From: Leifsonia sp. C5G2
Lineage (GTDB): Bacteria; Actinomycetota; Actinomycetes; Actinomycetales; Microbacteriaceae
DNA: 64,000 nt
Assembly: GCF_013359685.1 (NCBI RefSeq)
Contig: NZ_JABFMV010000009.1
Coordinates: 104,870 to 168,869, forward strand
Direction of reading: 5' to 3'
The notes under the pieces are model-generated. The model saw only the letters and a list, made by a program, of their open reading frames with translations, was not told the DNA's origin and searched no databases. Position 1 is the first letter of the stretch. Each line of letters begins with the position of its first letter. The translations under genes and the position numbers were made by a program. This document shows, in pieces, positions 1 to 8,676 of this stretch.

Positions 1-142
1 CGTGTGGACCACCTCCGGATCCCCGTGTTTCCGGGGCTCTGCAGCCGTTACGGTTTCGTTATTCAAAGCACGTGGAATCTTCGGGAATGCTCAGAGTGCG
101 CTGCGGACGCGCCCGGTCCGCTTTGACGAAACAGTGCATAAC

Positions 143-155
143 TGCAACAGTTGCA
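143..155. promoter_or_regulatory. Perfect palindrome upstream of the PBP gene (possible operator)
   Basis: The sequence reads TGCAAC-A-GTTGCA, two perfect 6-base arms around a central A, ending 32 bases before the GTG of the penicillin-binding protein gene. It lies in an AT-richer stretch (130-170) where a promoter would be expected. Symmetric 13-bp sites of this type are typical of dimeric MarR- or TetR-like regulators, but no regulator gene lies beside it, so the function is inferred. Confidence 0.35.
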
Positions 156-187
156 AAATACATTGAATTGCGGCTGGAGGCCCCGAG

Positions 188-2287
188 GTGATCGTCAAGA
201 GACTGGGAGCCCTCGCAGCGTTCGTCGCCATGAGCGCGATCGCGGGTCTGCTCATCGCCGCCACAGCCGTACCGGGGGTGCTGCTGGCCGGCACGACGGC
301 GAGCAGTGGAATACACGTCTTCCAGAGCCTGCCGGAGTATCTGGAGATCGGACCACTCGCACAGCCGACGACGATCTATGCCACGCAGGCCGACGGTTCG
401 GCGCGAGCGCTCGCGACGTTCTACTGGCAGAACCGCCTGCCGGCGAGACTCGACCAGATCTCCCAAGCCGCGAGAGACGCCGCCGTCGCCGCCGAGGATC
501 CACGATTCTTCCAACACGGAGGAACCGACCTCCAGGGCACCCTCCGTGGCGCACTCGCCACAGCCCTCGGCGGCCGCGTTCAGGGCGGGTCGTCCATCAC
601 ACAGCAGTACGTCAAGAACGTCCTGCTGCAGAAGTGCGAAGCGCTCCCTTCTCAGACCGCCGCACAGAAGGCCACGGCACAGTCCTGCCTGAACGACGCC
701 ACCGGGGTCAACCCGGAGCGGAAGCTCCGCGAGATCCGCCTCGCGATCGGAGTCGAGAAGCGCTACACCAAGGACCAGATCCTCCAGAGCTACCTGAACA
801 TCGTCGGCTTCGGCGGCACCGTCTACGGGATCGAAGCCGCCGCGCACTACTACTTCGGCACGACCGCCGCCGCGCTCACGCCGGCTCAAGCGGCGAGCCT
901 CCTCGCGATCGTGAATCAGCCGGCGGCCCTGAAGATCGACATGCCGGACTCGCCGGACAATGGAGCGGCGAACGGCTATGCGCGCAATCGGCAGCGACGC
1001 GACTACATCCTGCGCAAGATGCTGGATACCCACCGGCTGACAGAGGATCAGTACCGGTCGGCGATCGTCACGCCCGTTCGACCGCGCATCACGCCCACGG
1101 TGCGCGGGTGCAAGGTCGCGGCCGGATCGGCGTACTTCTGCGACTACGTGCAACGCGTGTTCCTCAACGATCCCGCATTCGGGCCCGACGTCGACACCCG
1201 CACCGCTCGCTTCAACCGCGGCGGGTTCAGCATCTACACGACCTTGGATCTGGATCTGCAGCAACGAGCGGAATCGATCCTTGCGGAATGGGTGCCCAAG
1301 ACCTATGCCAAGGCGGACCTCGGGGCGGTCCTCGTCGGAGTCCAGCCGGGAACCGGACGCGTGCTCTACATGGCGCAGAACAAGGACTACACGCAAGACC
1401 CGGCAGACACGGGCGCCGGCTTCAGCGCCGTCAACTTCGCCACCGATCAGGATTTCGGAGGCTCACGCGGATTCCAGGTCGGTTCCACCTACAAAGTCTT
1501 CACCCTCGCGCAGTGGCTGACGGACGGACACTCGCTGGCCGAGACGGTCAACGCCGACTACCGCACCTACCGACAGTCCAGCTTCACCGACACCTGCGGA
1601 GGGCCGTGGACAGGCACGTACCGGCCGAGCAACGACTCGTCAGGCGAGACCGGCCGCAGAAGCGCCCTTCAAGCCACAGCACTCTCGATCAACACTGCGT
1701 TTATCGCGATGGCCCACCAGCTCGACCTTTGTGCGATCAGGCGACGTGCCCAGGCCTTCGACGTGCACACCGCCACCGGAACTCCGCTCGCGACCAATCC
1801 GTCCTCCGTTCTGGGCACCAACACGATCGCACCGCTGACGATGGCGACGGCGTTCGCCGGGATCGCCAACCACGGCGTCACCTGCACGCCCGTCGCGATC
1901 GATCGGATCGTCGATCGCGACGGTGACGACGTCGCGCCTCCTCAGAGCACGTGCCGCGAGTCGGTCACGCCGAAGGTGGCGCGGACGATGGCGGACGCGC
2001 TCCAAGCCGTCACGAGATGGGGAACCGCTGCGAACCTCAACCACACATCCAGCGACATGCTCGCGAAGACGGGCACGACCGATGGGAACGAGCAGATCTG
2101 GCTCGTCGCCGCAACCACCGGGGTGGCCGGGGCGTACTGGGTGGGAAACGTCAGCGGGCACGCCGACATGCGTCGTATCCGGCCCACGCATGGGACTCCG
2201 CCCGCCAGCGCACGCGTCTCCGTCATGCGCGCGATGATGTCGTTCGCCGTGGACAAGTACGGCGGCGAATCGTTCGACGCACCGTAA
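188..2287 (+). CDS. Bifunctional penicillin-binding protein (class A, glycosyltransferase/transpeptidase)
   Basis: This 699-residue membrane-anchored enzyme polymerises lipid II and cross-links peptidoglycan outside the cytoplasmic membrane. An N-terminal hydrophobic segment (about 8-35) is followed by a GT51 domain with EDPRFFQHGG (catalytic Glu103) and GGSSITQQYVKN (about 133-144). The transpeptidase domain shows the SxxK motif S433-T-Y-K436, SIN at 500-502 and KTG at 627-629, so both activities look intact. The GTG start is chosen because GGAGG lies at 176-180, 7 bases upstream. It is monocistronic in this window. Extra cysteines in the inter-motif loops are common in actinobacterial members. 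The family assignment is firm; which paralogue it is cannot be told. Confidence 0.93.
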   Translation: MIVKRLGALAAFVAMSAIAGLLIAATAVPGVLLAGTTASSGIHVFQSLPEYLEIGPLAQPTTIYATQADGSARALATFYWQNRLPARLDQISQAARDAAVAAEDPRFFQHGGTDLQGTLRGALATALGGRVQGGSSITQQYVKNVLLQKCEALPSQTAAQKATAQSCLNDATGVNPERKLREIRLAIGVEKRYTKDQILQSYLNIVGFGGTVYGIEAAAHYYFGTTAAALTPAQAASLLAIVNQPAALKIDMPDSPDNGAANGYARNRQRRDYILRKMLDTHRLTEDQYRSAIVTPVRPRITPTVRGCKVAAGSAYFCDYVQRVFLNDPAFGPDVDTRTARFNRGGFSIYTTLDLDLQQRAESILAEWVPKTYAKADLGAVLVGVQPGTGRVLYMAQNKDYTQDPADTGAGFSAVNFATDQDFGGSRGFQVGSTYKVFTLAQWLTDGHSLAETVNADYRTYRQSSFTDTCGGPWTGTYRPSNDSSGETGRRSALQATALSINTAFIAMAHQLDLCAIRRRAQAFDVHTATGTPLATNPSSVLGTNTIAPLTMATAFAGIANHGVTCTPVAIDRIVDRDGDDVAPPQSTCRESVTPKVARTMADALQAVTRWGTAANLNHTSSDMLAKTGTTDGNEQIWLVAATTGVAGAYWVGNVSGHADMRRIRPTHGTPPASARVSVMRAMMSFAVDKYGGESFDAP

Positions 2288-2340
2288 GCTGACCCGACAG
2301 AGGCACCGGCGCCCGTGAGCGCGGCACCCAGTATGACCCT

Positions 2341-2369
2341 CTGACCATCGCTGCAGTCCTGCCGATAGT
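2341..2369 (+). promoter_or_regulatory. Possible leaderless promoter of the GH6 gene
   Basis: CTGACC (2341-2346) resembles a -35 box, and GATAGT (2364-2369) resembles an actinobacterial -10 box with 17-bp spacing. The ATG at 2376 lies 7 bases beyond, where transcription would start, and no Shine-Dalgarno sequence precedes it. Leaderless transcription is inferred from this spacing. Confidence 0.35.
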
Positions 2370-2375
2370 CCTGGT

Positions 2376-3350
2376 ATGCGCAGAGTGATCGCCTCCCTGA
2401 CCGGCGCGGCCCTCGCGGCGGCCGCGCTCCTGTGGGCGCCGACGGCACCGCCCGCCCGCGCCGACGATCTTCCCGCCTTCGGCAGCCGCCTGTACGTCGA
2501 CCCCACCAGCGACGCCCAGCGCGTGTACGACTCCCTTCTCGCGCAGGGCGACACGGCCAGGGCGGCGCTCATCGGCCGCATCGCGAGTCAGCCGACGGCG
2601 GTGTGGCTGGGTGACTGGTACACGCCGACGCTGCTGGCCAGCGTGATCCAGCGCCACCTGCGCGCGGCCGCCGCCCAGGGCGCGACACCGGTGTTCGTCA
2701 CGTACGCCATCCCGAACCGGGACTGCGGCGGGTACTCGGCCGGCGGCTACACGGCCGATCGATACCTCGACTGGACGCGGCAGGTGGCGGCCGCGCTCGC
2801 CGGGAGCCGCGCGGTCGTCCTGGTCGAGCCGGACTCCCTCGCCATGCTCTCCAGCGCCAAGTGCGCCGGGGTGGCCGCGACGCGGCTCCCTCTGCTGCAG
2901 TCCGCGGTCGGCATCCTGGCGGCGGCCGGGCTGTCCGTCTACCTCGACGGAGGCAACGCCCGCTGGCTGACCCCGGACGCGCAGGCCGCCTACCTGAACG
3001 CGGCGGGCGTCGCCGGTGCACGCGGATTCTTCACCAACGTCTCCAACTTCGACACCACCCAGACCGAGCGGGACTACGCCGGAAAGGTCTCCTCCCGTGT
3101 CGGCTGGAAGCACTTCGTGATCGACGTGTCCCGCAACGGCAACGGCTGGACCGGGACCTGGCGCAACCCGCCCGGGGCGGGGCTCGGCCAGAACCCCCAG
3201 ATCACCCAGTCGACGTCGGTCAAGCTGGACGCCCTGCTCTGGGTGAAGCATCCCGGCGCCAGCGACGGCCCGTGCAACGGCGGGCCCCCGGCCGGCGCCT
3301 GGTACGAGAGCGCGGCGGAGGCCCTGGTGCTGAACAGCCCTCGGGCCTGA
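2376..3350 (+). CDS. Secreted glycoside hydrolase family 6 (endoglucanase/cellobiohydrolase)
   Basis: This 324-residue secreted enzyme is predicted to hydrolyse beta-1,4-glucan with inversion. A signal peptide covers about residues 1-29 (Arg-rich start, Ala/Leu core, ARA-like cleavage site). Both GH6 signatures are present: VTYAIPNRDCGGYSAGG with Asp116, and VVLVEPDSL with Asp153. The C-terminal WVKHPGASDG matches the conserved end of the fold. No carbohydrate-binding module or linker is present, so this is a minimal single-domain enzyme, and action on short or soluble glucans is plausible. It ends 9 bases before a convergent hydrolase gene. Confidence 0.93.
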   Translation: MRRVIASLTGAALAAAALLWAPTAPPARADDLPAFGSRLYVDPTSDAQRVYDSLLAQGDTARAALIGRIASQPTAVWLGDWYTPTLLASVIQRHLRAAAAQGATPVFVTYAIPNRDCGGYSAGGYTADRYLDWTRQVAAALAGSRAVVLVEPDSLAMLSSAKCAGVAATRLPLLQSAVGILAAAGLSVYLDGGNARWLTPDAQAAYLNAAGVAGARGFFTNVSNFDTTQTERDYAGKVSSRVGWKHFVIDVSRNGNGWTGTWRNPPGAGLGQNPQITQSTSVKLDALLWVKHPGASDGPCNGGPPAGAWYESAAEALVLNSPRA

Positions 3351-3359
3351 CGGCGCCCC

Positions 3360-4094
3360 TCAGCCCGCGACCGCGTCGGCCGCCTCGCGGATCAAGGCGA
3401 CGACCTGAGCAGCCTCCGGGATGCCCGCCGTGTGCGATCCACCCGCGAGCTCGATCGTGTGGCGTGACCCGGCGCGTTCCGCCATGAACCGGTGGCTCTC
3501 GGCGGGGATGTTCTTGTCCGCCGAACCGAAGAGGAACCACGACGGGATGTCGCGCCAGGCAGGCGCGCCGGAAGCCTCGTTGAGCGCAGCCTCCAGGATC
3601 GGGCGCTGGGTGACCGACATGGCCGCTGCGACGTCGGCCGGAGAGTCGGCGGCGAACTGCTCGTGATACTTGCTCTGCACGATGTAGAGGTCGTTGCCCT
3701 CCGCGCCGAGGTCGACCGCGGTCAGAGTGTCGCCGAGGGTCCCGCCCTCGTACTTGCCCGCGAGTTGCGCTGCGCTCTCTCCCTCCTCCGGCGCGAAGGC
3801 GCCGATGAAGACGAGCGCTTTGACCTGGTCGAGCCCCTTCGCCGCGTTGGAGATGATCGCGCCGCCGTAGGAGTGGCCGACGAGGATCAGGTCGCCGTCG
3901 ACGTCTCCCAGGAGGGTGCGGACATAGGCGGCGTCCGAGGCCACCCCGCGGAGAGGGTTGGCCGCCGCGATCACCGGGAAGCCGTCGGCGAGCAGGCCCG
4001 CGATGACGCCGTTCCAGCTCGAGGACTCGGCGAAGGCTCCATGGACCAGGACGACGGTCGGCCGGCCGGACGGCGACGCTTCTGTGATGCTCAT
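3360..4094 (-). CDS. Alpha/beta hydrolase
   Basis: A 244-residue soluble alpha/beta hydrolase resembling the esterase/haloperoxidase-like group. It shows the oxyanion-hole HGAF near residue 18, the nucleophile elbow GHSYGG with Ser75, a late Asp in FGSADKN and the catalytic His in GGSHTAG, so the triad is complete. The start at 4094 is preferred over longer in-frame starts because GAGGAG lies just upstream and the hydrolase similarity begins there. The substrate cannot be deduced. It is transcribed away from the DUF445 gene region on the same strand, about 100 bases downstream of that gene. Confidence 0.85.
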   Translation of the reverse strand: MSITEASPSGRPTVVLVHGAFAESSSWNGVIAGLLADGFPVIAAANPLRGVASDAAYVRTLLGDVDGDLILVGHSYGGAIISNAAKGLDQVKALVFIGAFAPEEGESAAQLAGKYEGGTLGDTLTAVDLGAEGNDLYIVQSKYHEQFAADSPADVAAAMSVTQRPILEAALNEASGAPAWRDIPSWFLFGSADKNIPAESHRFMAERAGSRHTIELAGGSHTAGIPEAAQVVALIREAADAVAG

Positions 4095-4192
4095 CTGTGC
4101 TCTCCTCTGAGGCGTGAACGGGCGGAATCGGCGCCAGTCTCTCAGCACGCGGCGCCATGCACCAGTGCCGCACGCTGAACGCGGCGCAGCGC

Positions 4193-5452
4193 TCAGAGCA
4201 GGGCAGAGATGCCGGTCGCGGCGCTGTAGATGGCGAGGCCGGCGAGCGCGCCGACGACCGTGCCGTTGATACGGATGAACTGGAGGTCGCGGCCGACCTG
4301 GGTCTCGATCTTGTCGGTCGTCTCGGCCGGGTCCCACGACTGCACCGTCTCGACGATGACGTGCGCGATATCACCCCGGTAGCTCGTCACCAGGTGCAGC
4401 GCGGCGTCGGTCAGCCGGGCGTTCAGCGACGCCCGCAGCTGGTCGTCGGCGAGCACGCGCCGTGCGGCGCCCGCGAGGAGCGCCTCCGCCCGCCGGCGCA
4501 GTTCGCCGTCCTCGTCCGAGAGCGCAGCGATCGCGGCGGCGCGGGCGGCCGTCCAGGCGGAGGCGGCCAGCTCCCGGATGCGCGGGTCGTCGAACGCGCG
4601 CCCCTTCGCCTCCTCCAGCCGCGCGATCGTGGCGTCGTCGTGCTGCAGCCGGTCGGCGAGCTGCGCGAGGTACTCGTCGAGCGACCGGCGGAGGCGATGG
4701 TCGGGATCGTCGCGCAGCTCCCGGACGAAGCGGCGCGCCTGGGCGTGCAGCCGCTCGTCGATGGCGCGGTCCACGAAGGACGGCAGCCAGGAGGGCAGGC
4801 GCCGCGTCACGACGGCCTCGAACGCTTCCGGGTGGGCGGCGAGCCACTCGTCGAGCCGGTCCAGCAGCAGCTCCACCGCATCCTGGTGGCCGCCCGACTC
4901 GAGCACCCGCGCACCGAGCCGGCCGAGCGGCGGACCCCACTGCGGTGCGACGAGCTGCGCGCGCACGACCGCCTCCACGGCCTCCCGCATCCGGTCGTCG
5001 TCCAGCAGCCCTGCGAGGCCGGTCAGGCCCTGGGAGAACTCGGCGACGACGCGCCGGGCGATCCGCGGCTCGGAGAGCCACCCGGCGGCGGCGCCCGCGA
5101 GATCGATGGTCGACAGCTTGCCGGCGACCACCTCGTCGGAGAGGAAGTTGGTCTCCACGAACGCGCCGAGGCTCGCCCCGATCTCATCCTTCCTCGTCGG
5201 GATGATCGCCGTATGCGGGATACGCAGCCCGAGCGGATGCCGGAACAGCGCGGTCACCGCGAACCAGTCCGCGAGCGCTCCCACCATCGCCCCCTCCGCG
5301 GCGGCCCGCACGAACCCGAGCCACGGGTACCGGTCCTCCAGCGCGAACGCGACGGCGAACACCACGGCCGCCGCGGCGAGCAGGCTGGTCGCGAGCACCT
5401 TCATCCGCCGCAGTGCCACGCGGCGTTCGGCGTCGGTGGGGAGGGCGGTCAC
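4193..5452 (-). CDS. DUF445 family membrane protein
   Basis: A 419-residue protein of the DUF445 family. It starts with GTG and has an N-terminal transmembrane segment (about 20-40) followed by the family signature AAAEGAMVGALADWFAVTALF near 50-70. A long charged helical region follows, then a C-terminal hydrophobic segment (GTVVGALAGLAIYSAATGISALL) that would return to the membrane. The role is unknown. Its promoter region is shared with the divergent LysR gene. Confidence 0.85.
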   Translation of the reverse strand: MTALPTDAERRVALRRMKVLATSLLAAAAVVFAVAFALEDRYPWLGFVRAAAEGAMVGALADWFAVTALFRHPLGLRIPHTAIIPTRKDEIGASLGAFVETNFLSDEVVAGKLSTIDLAGAAAGWLSEPRIARRVVAEFSQGLTGLAGLLDDDRMREAVEAVVRAQLVAPQWGPPLGRLGARVLESGGHQDAVELLLDRLDEWLAAHPEAFEAVVTRRLPSWLPSFVDRAIDERLHAQARRFVRELRDDPDHRLRRSLDEYLAQLADRLQHDDATIARLEEAKGRAFDDPRIRELAASAWTAARAAAIAALSDEDGELRRRAEALLAGAARRVLADDQLRASLNARLTDAALHLVTSYRGDIAHVIVETVQSWDPAETTDKIETQVGRDLQFIRINGTVVGALAGLAIYSAATGISALL

Positions 5453-5581
5453 GCGACGGCGTCCTGGGTGAGCATCCCGAATCCCTCCGGCCGGTTCGAT
5501 GGATGCTCCCCACCGTACTCACGCCACCTCCTCCGTGCCGCAGACCGCGGGCGGTAGCGTTGGCGGGGTGGAGATCGTGGG

Positions 5582-6478
5582 ATGCCCGTGGACCTCGCAG
5601 GGCTGAGGCTGCTGACGGCCGTCGTGCGGTCGGGGAGCATCTCCGCGGCGGCGCGCGAGGCGGGCGTGACACAGCAGGCGGCGTCGCTCCGGCTCGCCGC
5701 TCTGGAGCGGGAGATCGGGTCGCCGCTGCTCGTGCGGAGCAGCCGGGGCGCCCGGCCGACCGGGACCGGGGCTCTCGTCGCGGAGTGGGCGGCCGAGGTC
5801 GTGGAGGCGGCCGACCGTTTCGACGCCTCGGTCGCGTCGCTCCGCGGGGCCACCGAGGAGACCCTGCGGATCGCCGCGAGCATGACGATCGCGGAGCACC
5901 TCGCGCCACGCTGGCTCACCTCGCTGCGTACGGACGGATCCGGGCCGCGCATCGAGCTGACGGCCGCGAACAGCGAGACGGTGCTCGTCGCGGTCCGCGA
6001 GGGCGCGGCGACCATCGGGTTCATCGAGACGCCCGATGTCCCCTCCGACCTGGCGACCTCCGTGTTCGCCTCTGACGAGCTGGTGGTCGTCGTCGGCCGC
6101 AGCCATCCGTGGGCGCGCCGGCCGCGGGGGGTGCCGGTGGAGGAGCTCGCCCGCACCCCGCTGGTATCGCGCGAGGTCGGCTCCGGCACCCGGCTGGCGT
6201 TCGAGCGGGCCCTCGCGGAGCGGGGCCACCCGGCCGCGCGCCCCGCGTTCGAGCTCTCCTCCACCAGCGCGATCCGTGCGACGGCGGCGGCGGGTGAGCA
6301 CCCGGCCGTGCTCAGCATCCTCGCCGTGCGCGAGCAGCTCACCGCCGGAACACTGGTCAAGGTCCCGATCCGCGATCTGCGCATCACCCGGCCGCTGACC
6401 GCCGTGTGGCCACGCGGCGGGTCCGGTGTTCCAGCGAGCGCGCGCACGCTGCTGGAGGTCGTCCGGTCCGTCTCCTGA
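5582..6478 (+). CDS. LysR family transcriptional regulator
   Basis: A 298-residue LysR regulator. The N-terminal winged helix-turn-helix (residues 3-62) contains SGSISAAAREAGVTQQAASLRLAALE, and the rest is a periplasmic-binding-protein-like effector domain. ATG 5582 has GGAG at 5569-5572, and a TAGCGT -10-like box lies at 5555-5560. It is convergent with a YeiH-type transporter gene only 7 bases away. LysR-YeiH neighbours are common and usually functionally linked, so regulation of the transporter is likely although the genes are not divergent. Confidence 0.9.
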   Translation: MPVDLAGLRLLTAVVRSGSISAAAREAGVTQQAASLRLAALEREIGSPLLVRSSRGARPTGTGALVAEWAAEVVEAADRFDASVASLRGATEETLRIAASMTIAEHLAPRWLTSLRTDGSGPRIELTAANSETVLVAVREGAATIGFIETPDVPSDLATSVFASDELVVVVGRSHPWARRPRGVPVEELARTPLVSREVGSGTRLAFERALAERGHPAARPAFELSSTSAIRATAAAGEHPAVLSILAVREQLTAGTLVKVPIRDLRITRPLTAVWPRGGSGVPASARTLLEVVRSVS

Positions 6479-6485
6479 CCGCTGG

Positions 6486-7523
6486 TCACACCTGTCCGGT
6501 GACGGCGAGCACCCCCAGGCTCGTCAGGGCGACCAGTGTCGACAGCACGGCTCCCAGCAGCAGGGGACGCCAGCCCGCTCGACGGATGGCGCCGACGTCG
6601 GTGGAGAGGCCGATACCGCCGAGCGCTACCGCCACGAGGAAGACGCTCACGGTGACCAGCCCGTCGTGCAGACCCGGCGGGATCGCGATGAACGAGTTCG
6701 CCGTCGCGACGACGAGGAATCCGACCAGGAACCACGGGATGAGGCCGACCAGCCGGCGCACGGTCAGGGGCGCTCCGGCGTTCCGCCTGCGGTGCTCCAC
6801 GACCGCGAGCACCACGCTGATCGGGACGATCATGAGGGTGCGCACGAGTTTGACCACGACGGCGAAGCCGAGCGCCGATGTCGCGAACAGGCTCGCGGCG
6901 GCGACGACCGAGCTCGTGTCGTTCACAGCGGTGCCGGCGAACAGCCCGAACGCATGAGTGCTCATGCCCAGCGCGTGGCCGATGAGCGGGAAGACCAGCA
7001 CCGCGACCGCATTGAACAGGAAGATCGTCGAGACGGCGTAGGCGATCTCGGAGCTCGCGGCGCCGATGATCGGCGACACCGCCGCGATCGCCGACGCCCC
7101 GCAGATTCCGGTGCCGACGCCGATGAGTGTGCGTTCCCGTCGCGGGATGCGCAGCGCGCGGCCGATGCCCCACGCGGCGAGGAGGCAGACGGCGAGCGTG
7201 GAGAGCATCACCGGGAGCGACTGGAGGCCGACGACGAGCACGCTCGAGAGGGACAACTGCACGCCGAGGAGCACGACCGCGAGCTGCAGCACGAACCGCG
7301 ACGAGAAAGCGACCCCGGTCGCGAACCGCCCGCCCGGCCGGCGGACGAGGCTCACGACGACGCCGATCAGGAGCGCGGGCAGCGCACTCCCGACGGCGGG
7401 GACGATGCGGGAGACACCGGTGGCCGCGAGGGCGATCAGGAGGGTCAAAGCGAGACCGGGCGCCACGGCGATGGCGCGGGCGGCGGCCCTGCTCGGCAGG
7501 GTTCGGACGGGAGAGAGCTGCAT
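6486..7523 (-). CDS. YeiH/YdhF-type putative sulfate exporter family membrane protein
   Basis: A 345-residue polytopic membrane protein of the YeiH (UPF0324) family with about ten hydrophobic helices. Family hallmarks include GVGTGICGASAIAAVSPIIGA (about 125-145) and FAGTAVNDTSSVVAA (about 196-210). Members are annotated as putative sulfate exporters, but the substrate is unproven here. ATG 7523 was chosen; an upstream in-frame ATG at 7559 has no better ribosome-binding site. The convergent LysR gene is the probable regulator. Confidence 0.85.
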   Translation of the reverse strand: MQLSPVRTLPSRAAARAIAVAPGLALTLLIALAATGVSRIVPAVGSALPALLIGVVVSLVRRPGGRFATGVAFSSRFVLQLAVVLLGVQLSLSSVLVVGLQSLPVMLSTLAVCLLAAWGIGRALRIPRRERTLIGVGTGICGASAIAAVSPIIGAASSEIAYAVSTIFLFNAVAVLVFPLIGHALGMSTHAFGLFAGTAVNDTSSVVAAASLFATSALGFAVVVKLVRTLMIVPISVVLAVVEHRRRNAGAPLTVRRLVGLIPWFLVGFLVVATANSFIAIPPGLHDGLVTVSVFLVAVALGGIGLSTDVGAIRRAGWRPLLLGAVLSTLVALTSLGVLAVTGQV

Positions 7524-7643
7524 GCTCCGACGTTCGCGCGTCCACGCGGCCCGAACCATCCCGAGGTCGTTGTCGCGTCACAAGCGCGACTTGTGGAGCG
7601 CCGCTCTGGCGAGGACGCGCGCGGCATCGTGCTCTCCGATTCC

Positions 7644-7936
7644 TCAGTCCCGCCGGTAGTGCAGCAGAAGGCAGCCGCCGGAGCGCTCCTCGCCCTCCAG
7701 CAGGAACCGCTGCAGCTCCCCGCCGTTCCCGAACAGGCGCACGCCGCTACCGGCGAGGCTCGGGGCGAGCACCATCCTGAGGTCGTCGACGAGGCCGGCC
7801 GCCAGCAGGTCGCGCGCGAGCGTCAGGCTGCCGTGGATGCCGATGTCGCCCCCCCCGGCGTCTGCTTCAGGTCGGCGACGAAAGGGACCGCGGGAGCTGC
7901 GACCGCCCGGGACTCCGACCACTCCGGCTCGCGAGG
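7644..7936 (-). pseudogene. 3' remnant of a dihydrofolate reductase-like (RibD C-terminal) gene
   Basis: Read on the minus strand, the region encodes only the C-terminal half of a dihydrofolate-reductase-like domain: EPEWSESRAVAAPAVPFVADLK, then DIGIHGSLTLARDLLAAGLV and a GSGVRLF stretch, ending LLLHYRRD at 7644. The two parts are in different frames, broken at a run of eight C (7849-7856). The N-terminal nucleotide-binding half (the usual MxVxxMxVSLDG start) is missing. It directly abuts AraC remnants, as if deletions had collapsed an araC-DHFR gene pair. Identification is by recognition of the domain pattern. Confidence 0.6.
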
Positions 7937-8262
7937 CCCCGAGGTGGCCTCCTGTGCGCGCTCGATCTGCCGGACGGTGCGTTCCGTCAAGCCCACCGCA
8001 GCCAGAGCAGGCCCTTCCTGACCAGGAGCGCCACGAAGGCCTCCGCGTCCGCATACCCCGGGATGAGGATGCGCTCCCCGCCGAGATGGAACCAGCGGCC
8101 GTCGGGCCCCTCCCAGAACACGAAGTCCCAGTGCGCACGGGCGACCGAGGTCATCGTCGCGATGTCCCGGCTCCGGCTGCGCCAGACCCGCTCGATCAGA
8201 GCGGAGCCGGACGGCCGATGCTGGAACTCCAGCCGTCCCGTACGCTCGCGTGTCTCCCGCAT
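7937..8262 (-). pseudogene. Collapsed AraC-family regulator remnant
   Basis: A 91-codon reading frame (7987-8262) starts with an AraC N-terminal pattern (ALIERVWRSRSRDIATMTSV, ARAHWDFVFWE). It then jumps to a segment typical of the middle of the same family (WFHLGGERILIPGYADAEAF, VALLVRKGLL) and stops. In another frame the next bases read LTERTVRQIERAQEA, resembling the DNA-binding end of that family. Most of the effector and HTH domains are missing, so the product cannot be functional. A TAGCAT -10-like box at about 8269-8274 remains upstream of the ATG. Confidence 0.55.
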
Positions 8263-8336
8263 GGACCGAATGCTAGGGGAAGACCCCGCGATCAGACCAC
8301 GAGTGAGGCCGCGTCGGTCGCGGCGCCTGGATCGAC

Positions 8337-8350
8337 GGGACTTTGGCCCC
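8337..8350. promoter_or_regulatory. DosR/DevR-like box upstream of the DUF1918 and HAD-GH65 genes
   Basis: GGGACTTTGGCCCC matches 12 of 14 positions of the mycobacterial DosR core GGGACTWWAGTCCC, including both GGGACT and the terminal CCC. It is 77 bases before the DUF1918 ATG. The downstream HAD-GH65 architecture resembles a protein encoded in the M. tuberculosis DosR regulon (Rv2006), which supports hypoxia or redox control as an inference. Confidence 0.5.
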
Positions 8351-8426
8351 GCCGCCCACCGACCCCGCGCGCCTACGCTTCCCCTGCACCCGTGGCGACG
8401 GGACGCACAGCGAAGGGCGGTGCAGC

Positions 8427-8648
8427 ATGCAGGCGCACGTCGGAGACTTCTTGATCATCGCCTCCAACCACCTCGAAGGTCCGGCGCGGGTCGGGCTGAT
8501 CCAGGAGGTGCACGGCGAGGGCGGCGCTCCCCCGTACCAGGTGCGGTGGGAGGACGACGAGCGGACAACGCTCGTCTTCCCCGGGCCCGATGCGCACATC
8601 GAGCACCGCGGGGACACCACCGCGGCATCGGGCGCCCACGGCCACTGA
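8427..8648 (+). CDS. DUF1918 domain protein
   Basis: A 73-residue protein of the DUF1918 family, a small SH3-like beta fold widespread in actinobacteria. Typical features are the start MQAHVGDFLIIASNHLEG, then PPYQVRWEDDERTTLVFPGPDAHIEH. ATG 8427 is preferred over the upstream 8343 start because family similarity begins there. It lies 28 bases before the HAD-GH65 gene and both sit downstream of the DosR-like box at 8337, so co-transcription is likely. The molecular function is unknown. Confidence 0.88.
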   Translation: MQAHVGDFLIIASNHLEGPARVGLIQEVHGEGGAPPYQVRWEDDERTTLVFPGPDAHIEHRGDTTAASGAHGH

Positions 8649-8676
8649 CGTCGGGACGGCGGAGGAGCGCGCGGCG

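Noticed and set aside
7849..7856. The 8-C run as a simple sequencing error that broke an intact DHFR-like gene.
   Set aside because: Even if the frame is restored, the N-terminal half of the domain is missing and AraC fragments directly precede it, so the locus is degenerate regardless.
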